64,000 nucleotides of DNA from an uncultured Lachnospiraceae bacterium (GTDB lineage Bacteria; Bacillota; Clostridia; Lachnospirales; Lachnospiraceae): the NCBI GenBank assembly GCA_910576535.1, contig CAJTKK010000001.1, positions 345,437 to 409,436 on the forward strand, given 5' to 3'. The translations under genes and the position numbers were made by a program. The stretch's first letter is position 1. Each line of letters starts with the position of its first letter. Of this stretch, positions 8,785-17,120 are shown piece after piece. The notes beneath the pieces are model-generated. The model did no database searches. It was given only the letters and a program-made list of their open reading frames with translations, and had not been told where the DNA came from.

Positions 8785-10473
8785 CTATCTTTGAAATACT
8801 TCCGCCAACGGGCAACGCTGGGATTCCAGAATGCTCTGTATCAGGAATTCTTTCACATGTGCATCCGCAGCCGGAAGCCTGATGCCGGCATACCTCTGGA
8901 AAACAGCCGCATACACCCGTTTCACTTTGAGGCGGACATCCCCCATCTCATGGATAACACAAGTAAAAGCATCCCCATAATCCGTAAACTGCCGGCTCAC
9001 GGTTCTTCTGCAGAATTCTTTGAACCCCCCATAAAGGTCTTCCCCTCCCCCAATGGGCTTAGCTGCAATCTGCACCACAAAGTAGTCAAACGGGAAAGAA
9101 ACTTCATCCCCTGCAAACAGCGGTGAAATATACTGGTAATCCGCCCCTTCTTCCATTCCAATCCTAACGCCCGGATGCTCATGGCTAAGGCGCGTATATC
9201 CAGCAATAAACCGGGCGGCGCACCTTTTTACTTCATCAGCCGTACGGAAAGTCAGGTCAATCTTTGGATCCGTTTTAAAATAAACAACCCTTTCCCAATC
9301 CTCGTACCGTGTCCCCCACCAGATACATAGATTCTTATAATAGCTGATTATATTATGGTAAATACTATGTCTTACTCCTTCCATTGCTTCCCTGGAATAC
9401 GCATTCCGGTAATCCGATATGTTATAAGCCAATGCCCCATAATAACCTAAAATTTCCCCGTATGGCCCCTCATAGGTATGATTGTTGGAAGGTTCATGAA
9501 TTCTCTCTTTCAGAATATCGTCCAGGCAAGGCCTTCCATTCCTGTTATTCGCTCTTTCCAACACCTCCAGCGCCATCTGCAGCCGCTCAACCCTCTTCCT
9601 TTTCTTATGCGGGCTTCCGCTCACCCCTAATACAATTTCCTGCAAAAGATTAATATTTTCATAAAGATGATACCCCCATCCGGGAATCCGGAACGGATAT
9701 TCCGGCAGGCCGGAATCCCTGAAAAATGTTACCACGCCTTCCTGGGATATATGTACCTCCGCACTGCCCAGCCGGGGAAGGCTTAAATCTATAATTTCCG
9801 ATTTCAGGTTGAACCTCTCCCCATCCATCTCATACTGACAGCTATACACCATCCGGTAAAGAATAAAACCCGGAATTGTATAATTGACATAAACCGACGG
9901 TCCAAACCCGGCTCCCGCTTCACTGAATTCTATGTCGGAAACATTGGCAAGTCCTCTTTCTTCAATGCGGCCGCCCCCTCCGTATCTGTCAACATCAATA
10001 TAAGACATTTCCCCAAACCTTCTGCCGATACACATAATATCATTATGCCTCTCCACATAAGTCAGCCCGTCCAGCCGGATCCCCCTGCCGCGGACCAGTT
10101 CCCTTATGATATCCGGCTGGAAACACTCTGTATGAAACCTTTCTATCCCAGGCTCTTCTGCCGCAGCATCCACAGTATGCTTCAATACATGGATCAACTC
10201 CCTGTCCCTTTGGTCAAAAATACCGGCCCAAATCCTATAATCCGCCTCGGGGAGCTGGAGCTGGAAATCAAAATCCCCGCTGATATGGTCTGCATCCCCG
10301 CCATTTAATATCGCAATCGCATTACCGCCTTTTAAATAATAGCGGAAACCGGAAGCATCCATCCAGGCTGCAAAATTTTCTGTCAGACGCCTTACCAAAT
10401 TTCTGTTGTCCCTTAAAAACCTTTCTGTAATTGCTGCATCAATTACTCTTCTTTCTTCATGCGTTATAGGCAT
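8785..10473 (-). CDS. Nucleotidyltransferase-fold protein (AbiEii-like head), 562 aa
   Basis: The N-terminus carries the signature of the DNA polymerase-beta-like nucleotidyltransferase fold: LKGGNAIAIL around residues 47-56, then GDFDFQL with two acidic residues of a DxD pair at about 67 and 69, and SYIDVDRYGGG further on, which may supply a third acidic residue. AbiEii toxins and related MNT proteins share this layout, but the other 400 residues, mostly helical, do not match a toxin that I know, and no AbiEi-like antitoxin lies beside it. I chose the ATG at 10473 over that at 10479 because AAAGGGG is then 7 bases away. It is the first gene of the DUF6603 operon and could modify a nucleotide, a tRNA or a protein of the cluster. 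Confidence 0.75.
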   Translation of the reverse strand: MPITHEERRVIDAAITERFLRDNRNLVRRLTENFAAWMDASGFRYYLKGGNAIAILNGGDADHISGDFDFQLQLPEADYRIWAGIFDQRDRELIHVLKHTVDAAAEEPGIERFHTECFQPDIIRELVRGRGIRLDGLTYVERHNDIMCIGRRFGEMSYIDVDRYGGGGRIEERGLANVSDIEFSEAGAGFGPSVYVNYTIPGFILYRMVYSCQYEMDGERFNLKSEIIDLSLPRLGSAEVHISQEGVVTFFRDSGLPEYPFRIPGWGYHLYENINLLQEIVLGVSGSPHKKRKRVERLQMALEVLERANNRNGRPCLDDILKERIHEPSNNHTYEGPYGEILGYYGALAYNISDYRNAYSREAMEGVRHSIYHNIISYYKNLCIWWGTRYEDWERVVYFKTDPKIDLTFRTADEVKRCAARFIAGYTRLSHEHPGVRIGMEEGADYQYISPLFAGDEVSFPFDYFVVQIAAKPIGGGEDLYGGFKEFCRRTVSRQFTDYGDAFTCVIHEMGDVRLKVKRVYAAVFQRYAGIRLPAADAHVKEFLIQSILESQRCPLAEVFQR

Positions 10474-10498
10474 AAGCATTCCCCTTTATAAACAATAA

Positions 10499-10564
10499 GA
10501 GGATGCTTCAAAGACACACAGGCAGCCTAAAATAAACGGTACCCTGATACCCTGAAACATCCTC
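10499..10564 (-). other. Long-loop inverted repeat between SCP2-like gene and NTase-like gene
   Basis: Twelve-base arms (10499-10510 and 10553-10564) pair fully with one G-U in the minus-strand RNA, around a 42-base loop. There is no U-run after it, so it is not a classic terminator. It lies in the leader of the NTase-like gene and could separate the two transcription units or hold a regulatory site. Confidence 0.4.
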
Positions 10565-10570
10565 GCTATT

Positions 10571-10912
10571 TTACTTTTTTTTCTTTGCCGGTTTGTCGGA
10601 AAGCTGCTTCAGGAAAGAAGCCTTTCCCAGATCCCCTTCCGCCTTAAGCTTGCCGATCAGGTATGCTTTTACCGGATCTATCTTGCCATTGGCCAGCCCT
10701 ATGATTGTATCGGCATTTGCAGTGACCAGAATATCCCTGTCATGGTATTCGTACGGCTCCACATGAACCTTGCCGTCTTTAATCTCCACATAAAATGCGC
10801 CTTCCCCTTCCCCTGTTATATTAAATTGGAAGGCTACATGCCCCGGTACTTTACTTGCATCCGCATCCGCATATGCCGCCTTTACATTTGCTACTATTTC
10901 TTCGTATGTCAT
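10571..10912 (-). CDS. SCP2 sterol-binding-domain small protein (113 aa)
   Basis: This is a small single-domain protein of the SCP2 type: an N-terminal helix, a beta sheet (HVAFQFNITGEGEGAFYVEI), then ILVTANADTIIGLANGKIDPVKAYLIGKLKAEGD, which is the usual SCP2 core, and a lysine-rich tail. SCP2 domains bind lipids or fatty acyl chains in a hydrophobic pocket; in bacteria stand-alone copies are poorly understood. The ATG at 10912 follows AGGAGGAG at good spacing, and a sigma-A promoter lies just upstream. The gene sits 90 bases before the NTase-like gene in the same direction, so it may or may not be part of that operon. It is cytoplasmic. Confidence 0.85.
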   Translation of the reverse strand: MTYEEIVANVKAAYADADASKVPGHVAFQFNITGEGEGAFYVEIKDGKVHVEPYEYHDRDILVTANADTIIGLANGKIDPVKAYLIGKLKAEGDLGKASFLKQLSDKPAKKKK

Positions 10913-10954
10913 TTGCTCCTCCTCTCCGCCGGATCACATTTTTTTCCTATTTCC

Positions 10955-10983
10955 AGTATACTATTTCATACCGGCGATTTCAA
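10955..10983 (-). promoter_or_regulatory. Sigma-A promoter of the SCP2-like gene
   Basis: On the minus strand TTGAAA (10978-10983) and TATACT (10955-10960) are 17 bases apart. It lies 43 bases before the start codon. Confidence 0.7.
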
Positions 10984-11050
10984 GGATAACCCGTTACAGT
11001 TTTTCATACCGTTTCACAAACAAGTACCGGGAGAGGACTGCAACTGCAGA

Positions 11051-11962
11051 TTAAAGCAACGATATGAGCGAAAATACAATAGGTATGGTAACCACACATA
11101 CAAGACTTGTCAGCACAGAAGCTTGGCTTGCCAATGATACATTTTTTTGATATATGCTTGCGTAAATTACCGTATTAGACGGAATAGGCATTGCCATCAT
11201 TAAAATCAAAATATTAACCATCATATTTGGTACCCGGAGAATACGCAGAACTGCATAACCCACAAGAGGCAACAGCAGCATTTTCACAGCCAAAAACAAC
11301 CGCAATTCTTTGTTTTTTCCCATTTCTTTCACTGGCACGCCATTTAAAGAAATTCCAGTAATAATCATTGCCAGCGGCGTAGTAATGTTCCCCATATACG
11401 ATATGGATTTTGCAACCGGATATGGAAAGCAGATATCAAAAAGGCAGATACCCACTGCAAGAATTGACGCAATAACCGGAGGATTCAAAAAGCTTCTTAA
11501 AGAAAACCCCTTCGTATCCCGCATCAAATATTCGCCATAAGAAAACAACAATAAATTATTAGGAATCAGAAAAAGCAAGGCGTAAACCAACACCTTCTCC
11601 CCCAGAACCGCCTGCACCACCGGAAGCCCGACAAATCCCACATTCGAAAACATATACATAAACTCATACAACCTCTTGTCTGCCTTTATTCCCAATAGTT
11701 TTACAGTCGCTTTTGCAAACAAGGCGCACAAAATAGAAAAAGCAAAGAATCCTGTCAGACATAAAAAAACTTCGGAAACAGTCAGCTGGCATCCGCCGCC
11801 CACGGAGGATAGAACCACACCAGGAATTCCTATATTCAATACAATCTTTGACAATAAAGGAATATCCTCCTTCTTTAACAGCCCGCTCCTTCCGGATATA
11901 TATCCGCAAAGGATCAAAAAAAATAAAATTAACATCTGCATTACCAAGACGGACAATTCCAA
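11051..11962 (-). CDS. AEC-family permease (auxin efflux carrier type)
   Basis: The 303-residue protein is very hydrophobic with about ten membrane segments, and shows the family features: GYISGRSGLLKKEDIPLLSKIVLNIGIPGVVL at the N-terminus, FMYMFSNVGFVGLPV near the middle and a C-terminal half with AMPIPSNTVIYASIY. AEC proteins export or import small organic anions; the substrate cannot be read from sequence. The start is a TTG at 11962 with AAGG 8 bases upstream, only 5 bases after the deacetylase stop. It is the last gene of the PTS operon, which suggests that it moves a product of sugar breakdown, for example the acid released by the deacetylase. Confidence 0.85.
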   Translation of the reverse strand: MELSVLVMQMLILFFLILCGYISGRSGLLKKEDIPLLSKIVLNIGIPGVVLSSVGGGCQLTVSEVFLCLTGFFAFSILCALFAKATVKLLGIKADKRLYEFMYMFSNVGFVGLPVVQAVLGEKVLVYALLFLIPNNLLLFSYGEYLMRDTKGFSLRSFLNPPVIASILAVGICLFDICFPYPVAKSISYMGNITTPLAMIITGISLNGVPVKEMGKNKELRLFLAVKMLLLPLVGYAVLRILRVPNMMVNILILMMAMPIPSNTVIYASIYQKNVSLASQASVLTSLVCVVTIPIVFSLISLL

Positions 11963-11967
11963 GCAAT

Positions 11968-12726
11968 TTACCTTCTTTCCAATTTTTTATATGTAGTTAA
12001 TTCTATATTCCGCTGTTGAATAAAAGAATCCAGATCATCCCTTGTTAAAAACTGGACTTCCCGGACCCGCGGCAAGAGCAAGGAAGACCGGGTTAATAAT
12101 TCATCGTCTATAAACCCGGGATGAAAAATCATCACTTCAATCCCTTCCCTTTCCACCGAACATACTCTTAAAAACATTTGATATGGATCATAATCTGCAT
12201 TCATGCTTTCCATCCAAAAATACAGCCGTTCTTTTTTAATAACGAAATAATCATCGGAAGACAGTAATGCAGGAATATACTGCAGATGATATGCAGCAGC
12301 AATTGCTTCTATGGCACGGAAATAAGTTTGATTCATTATCGCATGCCCTTCTATGTAATCCGGATTCCGCCCAGTCATCCGCTTAAAGCATAGATATTGC
12401 GCTTCAACTTCTCTATAAACCTCATTATAAGAAACAAAATCAGCCATAGCATTATTATATTCTCCGGAAGATTTGAATCTCCCATTTTCATTTAAAAGGG
12501 AAGGCAGGGCAGAAGAAGGCGAAACCGGTTTACCATAAGAAATATTTACATGCAGCCCTAAACAAACATCATTCTCCTTAATCAGCTCAAACCCTTCCTT
12601 AGAATGTTCCAAGTTTACAATCAATCCTACTGTCCGTACCAAACCCTTTTTTACTGTTTTCGCTATTCCCAGATTTACACCTTCTGAATATCCCAGGTCG
12701 TCCGCTCTGAAAATAATCTTTTTCAT
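11968..12726 (-). CDS. ChbG/YdjC-family carbohydrate deacetylase
   Basis: The protein opens with KKIIFRADDLGYSEGVNLGI, whose Asp pair is the metal-binding motif of the family, followed by LGLHVNISYGKPV (His ligand) and YIEGHAIMNQ. ChbG of E. coli removes an acetyl group from phosphorylated chito-oligosaccharides. At about 252 residues it has the family's usual length. The ATG at 12726 has GAGG 5 bases upstream and is preferred to a GTG at 12732. The PTS EIIBC gene ends 17 bases before it, so the pair probably imports and deacetylates an N-acetylated disaccharide; the EIIBC itself is of the beta-glucoside type, so the actual sugar is uncertain. Confidence 0.85.
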   Translation of the reverse strand: MKKIIFRADDLGYSEGVNLGIAKTVKKGLVRTVGLIVNLEHSKEGFELIKENDVCLGLHVNISYGKPVSPSSALPSLLNENGRFKSSGEYNNAMADFVSYNEVYREVEAQYLCFKRMTGRNPDYIEGHAIMNQTYFRAIEAIAAAYHLQYIPALLSSDDYFVIKKERLYFWMESMNADYDPYQMFLRVCSVEREGIEVMIFHPGFIDDELLTRSSLLLPRVREVQFLTRDDLDSFIQQRNIELTTYKKLERR

Positions 12727-12743
12727 ATACACCTCATATACAC

Positions 12744-14162
12744 TTAATCAGCCAGGTTTTTCTCATCTAGGCCTAACAGATATGTAACTATGGCTGCAAC
12801 TGCAAAAGCAATCACGGCAGCAATAATACCATTAATAAAATTCATATTATGCCCGCCAACAAAATCAAGCAGGCTCAAAAAGTTTCCAACAGGAACGATC
12901 TGATAAGCCGTCAGGTTTGTAATCCCAGCGTATAATCCCCCGGCAAATCCTCCGGCCATCATTCCCAGTAAAGGTTTTTTATACCGTAACCCAATGCCGT
13001 ATAACCCAGGTTCCGTAATTCCGCCAATGATCTGCGCCACAATATAGGAAAGTGACAAAGATTTCTTTTTACCATCCTTCTGTCTTAAAAATGCCCCCAA
13101 ACACATGCCGCCAACGGTAAAGGCCGAACAGCTCGACGCTAGTACAAAGGATTCCTGCCCTGTTTCCGCCATCACAACCATAGTCGTCGCAATTAACAGC
13201 CAGTGCATACCAGTCATTACCAAATACTGCCATAAAGCAGCCACGATCGCAATTGCCAGTATCTTAGCAATTCCTCCCGAATTGCCCATCCACAAGAAAA
13301 ATTCAGAAATATACTTTCCTAAAAAGTGACCGGCCGGACCCAAAATACACAACGATACCGGAAGCATAACAAAAATTGTCAAAAAAGGAGCAAATACTGG
13401 TTTCAACACCGACGGCGTATACCTGTTAAAGAAACGTTCTATATAAGACATCACCCATACGGATAAAATTGCCGGGAAAATGCTTGAAGTATAATTCTGC
13501 GCCAGGCAAGGAATCCCGAATACGGTAAAAGCCTCTCCACTTTCTGCAATTCCGCTTAATGTGGGATGGATTAAAATTGCCCCCATCAAAATGCCAAGGA
13601 CAGGATTCACTCCAAACTTTTTCGCGGAAGTATAGCCGACTGCAACAGGCAGGAAGTAAAATGCCGCATCGCCTGAAAAATTAAATAAAATGTAAAGATT
13701 ACTTGTTTCCGGCATTATATTCAACATATTAGGACCAAAAACAGCTGTCAACGTTTTAAACATTGCAGATACAATCAGAATAGGGATAATGGGTGTCAGA
13801 CACCCGGACAAACTGTTTAAAATTGCACTTCCAATCCCTTTTGCCGTTAAATCCTTTTTCCCTGGTTCCTTATCTAAATTTTCATTAATTGCAGCCCTAG
13901 CCTCCAGCCCTGACTTTTCACAAATCAGCTTATAAGCATCGCCTACCTCCTGCCCTATAATAATCTGAAGCTGCTCCCCTGATTGCTGCACCCCTACAAC
14001 ATTTGCTAAATTTTCAATCTCTTCCATTTTCACCAAGCTCCGGTCCTTCAAATTAAAGCGCAGACGGGTAATACAGTGTGTAAAAAAAGAAACATTATCT
14101 TTTCCTCCAACCATGGCAACCACATTCTCTGCTAATTCCTGATATTTTTCTTTTTTTCCCAT
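12744..14162 (-). CDS. PTS EIIBC permease, beta-glucoside family
   Basis: The EIIB domain (residues 1-90) carries the phosphorylated cysteine in FTHCITRLRF, Cys30. The EIIC domain follows from about residue 105 and has roughly ten membrane segments, including GITEPGLYGIGLRYKKPL, typical of the BglF/ScrA group. There is no EIIA domain fused to it; the separate EIIA gene lies upstream in the operon. It imports and phosphorylates a disaccharide at the cytoplasmic membrane, probably a beta-glucoside or an N-acetylated relative given the deacetylase that follows. The 96 bases before it hold no second clear RAT or terminator. Confidence 0.9.
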   Translation of the reverse strand: MGKKEKYQELAENVVAMVGGKDNVSFFTHCITRLRFNLKDRSLVKMEEIENLANVVGVQQSGEQLQIIIGQEVGDAYKLICEKSGLEARAAINENLDKEPGKKDLTAKGIGSAILNSLSGCLTPIIPILIVSAMFKTLTAVFGPNMLNIMPETSNLYILFNFSGDAAFYFLPVAVGYTSAKKFGVNPVLGILMGAILIHPTLSGIAESGEAFTVFGIPCLAQNYTSSIFPAILSVWVMSYIERFFNRYTPSVLKPVFAPFLTIFVMLPVSLCILGPAGHFLGKYISEFFLWMGNSGGIAKILAIAIVAALWQYLVMTGMHWLLIATTMVVMAETGQESFVLASSCSAFTVGGMCLGAFLRQKDGKKKSLSLSYIVAQIIGGITEPGLYGIGLRYKKPLLGMMAGGFAGGLYAGITNLTAYQIVPVGNFLSLLDFVGGHNMNFINGIIAAVIAFAVAAIVTYLLGLDEKNLAD

Positions 14163-14258
14163 TTTTCTTCTCCTTATTATTTATACAAACAACACAGCAT
14201 TGCGCGCCCATACTGTGATTTTGTTAACATAAGCTCCCTGATACCGACGATCCGTTCC

Positions 14259-15074
14259 CTAATAAAAATCTTCATAAGCACATAAACGGTTAATATGCAA
14301 AATTAAATACAATCTTTCTTCATCATTTAATTCTGTCAACAAAAAATCTTCTATTTCTTTTACACACTCATAGGTTTTGGGATACTGTTTTTTCAGTTCT
14401 TCGTATACTTTTCCATTTTCTGTCGCAATTATTTTATTATTTCTGACACGATCCAGTAGATAGTGAAGATGGGTAAGGAACCGGGAATAATTAAAACCTT
14501 TTTTGTCAATATTGATTCCCATCATCTGTTCTACAATTCCCGTGCATTTATCCAAAATTATTTTCTCATTTTTTCCCGAATAAGAACTATCATTTAACCG
14601 GTATCCAACAAAATGTAACGTAATGCTTGCAGCCTCTTCTTTTGGAAGTTTAACCTTGAATTTTTCATTAATGAGCTTTAAAGCATAAATACCAATTTCT
14701 ATTTCTTCCGGATAAAGATTTTGAACCTCATAAAACAACGGAAGCTTAATGCTGATATTTTCTTTTTCCCTTTTCATCGCAAACCGGATATGATCCGCCA
14801 AAGTAAATACCACATTAGACGAAAAACGATTATTCATTTTCCGATTTCCATAATCATATATCTCTGCCGCTACACTGAGCATTTCTTCCGGGATAGCTAC
14901 CATAACGCTTAAATAACTTTCATCAATATCGTAAAAGGTACGCTGTATCTGATCCAAAGGAATCTCATATGGCGGCTTTGTAAAACCAATCCCTTTGCCA
15001 AAGGCAACGACTTCCCGCCCCTTGTTATCAAGACAAAGAGAAACATTATTATTTATATTTTTTATAACCTTCAT
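14259..15074 (-). CDS. LicT/BglG-type transcription antiterminator
   Basis: The N-terminal 60 residues form the RNA-binding CAT domain (MKVIKNINNNVSLCLD, then EVVAFGKGIGF), followed by two PRD domains with conserved His residues (HIRFAMKR, LTHLHYLLDR and LYLILHINRL). PRD phosphorylation by PTS proteins decides whether the dimer binds RNA. The ATG at 15074 has AAAGG 6 bases upstream and is preferred to the GTG at 15083, which overlaps the EIIA stop. The RAT target is seen in the leader at 15643-15668, so it most likely controls its own operon in response to the sugar. Confidence 0.93.
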   Translation of the reverse strand: MKVIKNINNNVSLCLDNKGREVVAFGKGIGFTKPPYEIPLDQIQRTFYDIDESYLSVMVAIPEEMLSVAAEIYDYGNRKMNNRFSSNVVFTLADHIRFAMKREKENISIKLPLFYEVQNLYPEEIEIGIYALKLINEKFKVKLPKEEAASITLHFVGYRLNDSSYSGKNEKIILDKCTGIVEQMMGINIDKKGFNYSRFLTHLHYLLDRVRNNKIIATENGKVYEELKKQYPKTYECVKEIEDFLLTELNDEERLYLILHINRLCAYEDFY

Positions 15075-15079
15075 GGCTG

Positions 15080-15571
15080 TCACCTTTTTATAATTTTCAT
15101 AATGCAGTCATTCTCGTTCACAGTATCGTTTTCTTTCTCTTTTGTCAGTATATAGCCCTGTCCATTTGTTATAATAATGGGCGTGGTCAAATCGACCCCT
15201 TTTTCCTCCAGCATTTGACGCTCCACCCTTAATAAAGGATGCCCTTTTTTAACCTTATCCTTGCAAGAAACCTGAGGATACAAACCCTTACCATTCAGAT
15301 TCACAGTATCAATCCCTACATGAATTAATATTTCAGCGCCATTTTCCGCTTTCAGTCCAATTGCATGATTAGTTTCCGCTACTATCATAACCGTTCCATC
15401 ACAAGGGGCATAAATCATATCACCCCCGAATACAAAGCCGATTCCATCCCCCAAAAGCCCTGCTGCAAATACCTTATCAGAAACATTTTCAATTGGAATT
15501 GTTGTTCCGTTTCCAATAGCATACAATAATACTTCTTTCACTGTCTCTTTTTTCTTAAAAAAATCAAACAT
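15080..15571 (-). CDS. PTS EIIA, glucose (Crr) type, free-standing
   Basis: The 163-residue protein is the whole EIIA-Glc domain: VFAAGLLGDGIGFVFGGD, then TNHAIGL (His69) and ILIHVGIDTVNL (His84), the pair that forms the active site; His84 is the phosphorylated residue. It takes phosphate from HPr and passes it to the EIIBC encoded downstream. It is the first gene of the operon, following the RAT/terminator leader, and overlaps the antiterminator reading frame by a few bases if the latter starts at its GTG. Confidence 0.92.
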   Translation of the reverse strand: MFDFFKKKETVKEVLLYAIGNGTTIPIENVSDKVFAAGLLGDGIGFVFGGDMIYAPCDGTVMIVAETNHAIGLKAENGAEILIHVGIDTVNLNGKGLYPQVSCKDKVKKGHPLLRVERQMLEEKGVDLTTPIIITNGQGYILTKEKENDTVNENDCIMKIIKR

Positions 15572-15596
15572 ACGGCTCTCCTCTTAATCAAATGCA

Positions 15597-15668
15597 TAAA
15601 AAAAACTCCTTAAGGCAACATCCACTGCAAAATATGCAGATAGGATAAGCCTCAAAGAGTAACAAACC
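15597..15668 (-). promoter_or_regulatory. RAT antiterminator site with overlapping intrinsic terminator
   Basis: In the minus-strand leader, GGTTTGTTACTCTTTGAGGC begins an element (15643-15668) that closely matches the RAT sites of LicT/SacY. Its distal part forms one arm (15649-15660) of a 12-bp stem with 15605-15616, followed by a run of eight U (15598-15605). Binding by the antiterminator would therefore block the terminator. This is the textbook arrangement and it directly links the operon to its own regulator. Confidence 0.88.
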
Positions 15669-15697
15669 TATTTCATATAAATATATTTTCTGTAGAT

Positions 15698-15726
15698 ATA
15701 ATAACATTTCTACAAAACATTGTCAA
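15698..15726 (-). promoter_or_regulatory. Sigma-A promoter of the PTS operon
   Basis: TTGACA (15721-15726) and TATTAT (15698-15703) on the minus strand are 17 bases apart. The RAT leader begins about 30 bases after the -10 box. Confidence 0.85.
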
Positions 15727-15740
15727 TCATCATATTTTAA

Positions 15741-16945
15741 TTTTCTTCTGTCTCGGAAGAACCGGTTCCCGAAAACCTGAAGCTGGCCGGCATTGACTTC
15801 TGCCACCGTTATGAAGAAGAACCGAACGAAAAAGGACTGGCTTTTTATGACAAAGTATTCGATGTCTGCAAAGCCCATGGCATCGAACCTATGGTAACCC
15901 TTTCCCATTATGAAACGCCTCTTCACCTTGCTAAAACTTATGACGGATGGCGCAGCCGCCGTCTCATCGGTTTCTTTGAACACTATTGCCGGGTTGTTTT
16001 TGAAAGATACAAAGATAAAGTAAAATACTGGATGACCTTCAACGAGATTAACGCCATATGGCATTTCCCGCTTATGGGCGCAGGCATCTGGACACCCAAA
16101 GAACAGCTTACCAAACAGGACAAATATCAGGCCGCCCATCATGAATTCGTAGCAAGCGCTTTGGCCACAAAGCTTTTACATGAAATCATCCCGGATGCAA
16201 AAATGGGATGCATGGTACTGGGTGCGCTCAGCTATCCCATGACTCCCAAACCGGAAGATATGACCGCTATGATGGAAGCTGACAGAAACGTAATGTTTTT
16301 TTCCGATGTCCAGGCAAGAGGATATTACCCTTCCTATGTGAAAAAGCTCTGGGAAAGAGAAGACATCTGCATCCAGATGGAACCAGAAGACGAAAACCTG
16401 CTGCGCCACACTGTGGACTATATTTCTTTCAGCTACTATATGAGCAAATGCACAGCCGCGGACTGCTCCCAATACAGCAAGGGCGCGGGAAATTTAACCA
16501 GCGGCGTAAAAAAACCATATCTAAAAGAAAGCGAATGGGGCTGGCAAATCGACCCGGAAGGCCTCCGCTACACACTGAACTATTTTTATGACCGCTACCA
16601 AAAACCTCTTTTCATAGCAGAAAACGGGTTAGGGGCTGCTGATCAACTAGTTGCAGACAACAGAGGCAGCTTTACCGTGGAGGATGATTACCGGATCGGC
16701 TATATGAAAGACCATCTTCTTGCAGTGGAAAAGGCTCTGGATGAGGGCGTAGATGTCATGGGCTATGCTGCCTGGGGCTGCATTGATGTAGTAAGCGCAT
16801 CCACCGCGCAGCTTAAAAAACGCTATGACTTCATTTATGTTGACCGTAACGATGATGGTTCCGGGACATTAACGCGATATAAGAAAAAAAGCTTCCAATG
16901 GTATAAAAATATAATTGAAACAAACGGCAGGGCTTTACACGAAAA
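15741..16945 (+). pseudogene. Decayed GH1 6-phospho-beta-glucosidase
   Basis: The frame is open from 15741 but has no start codon for its first part and begins within the family's N-terminal domain (VPENLKLAGIDFCHRY). About 60 residues are missing at the front. A second, internal loss of roughly 34 residues follows HRYEE: the sequence jumps to EPNEKGLAFYDKVF, skipping the strand that normally holds the FRxSIxWSR motif. Both catalytic Glu motifs, TFNEIN and IAENGLG, remain. The homologous part ends near 16940, after which the frame runs into the terminator of the next gene and stops at 17108. It probably once hydrolysed the sugar phosphate made by the PTS next door. Confidence 0.85.
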
Positions 16946-16974
16946 GACGTACCATCCAATCAATGCCTGGAGCA

Positions 16975-17067
16975 ATAAAAAAACGCGGCGGCAGCAATTA
17001 TCCTCCAGTATAAGCATACCCAATACGTACATTTATTTATGCCGGAAGATAATTGCTGCCGCCGTGT
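16975..17067 (-). terminator. Terminator of the trehalose operon, long-stem
   Basis: Twenty-base arms (16983-17002 and 17048-17067) match except for one G-U pair, around a 45-base loop. On the minus strand the stem is followed by a run of U (complement of 16975-16983). It lies about 55 bases after the treC stop and overlaps the dead tail of the GH1 gene. Confidence 0.75.
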
Positions 17068-17120
17068 TCCTTGCCGAAAAATACTCTTATCTCTGTCTAT
17101 CCATATGAATCTTTATCCAT

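Noticed and set aside
8785..10473. Calling the NTase-like gene an AbiEii toxin of a toxin-antitoxin pair
   Set aside because: No antitoxin gene is adjacent and the protein is much longer than the toxins.
1..10479. Reading the DUF6603 cluster as a contractile injection system
   Set aside because: No sheath, tube, baseplate or AAA ATPase gene is seen among the visible members.
15723..16142. 139-aa minus-strand ORF across the GH1 remnant
   Set aside because: It runs through the PTS promoter region and is the complement of recognisable GH1 sequence.
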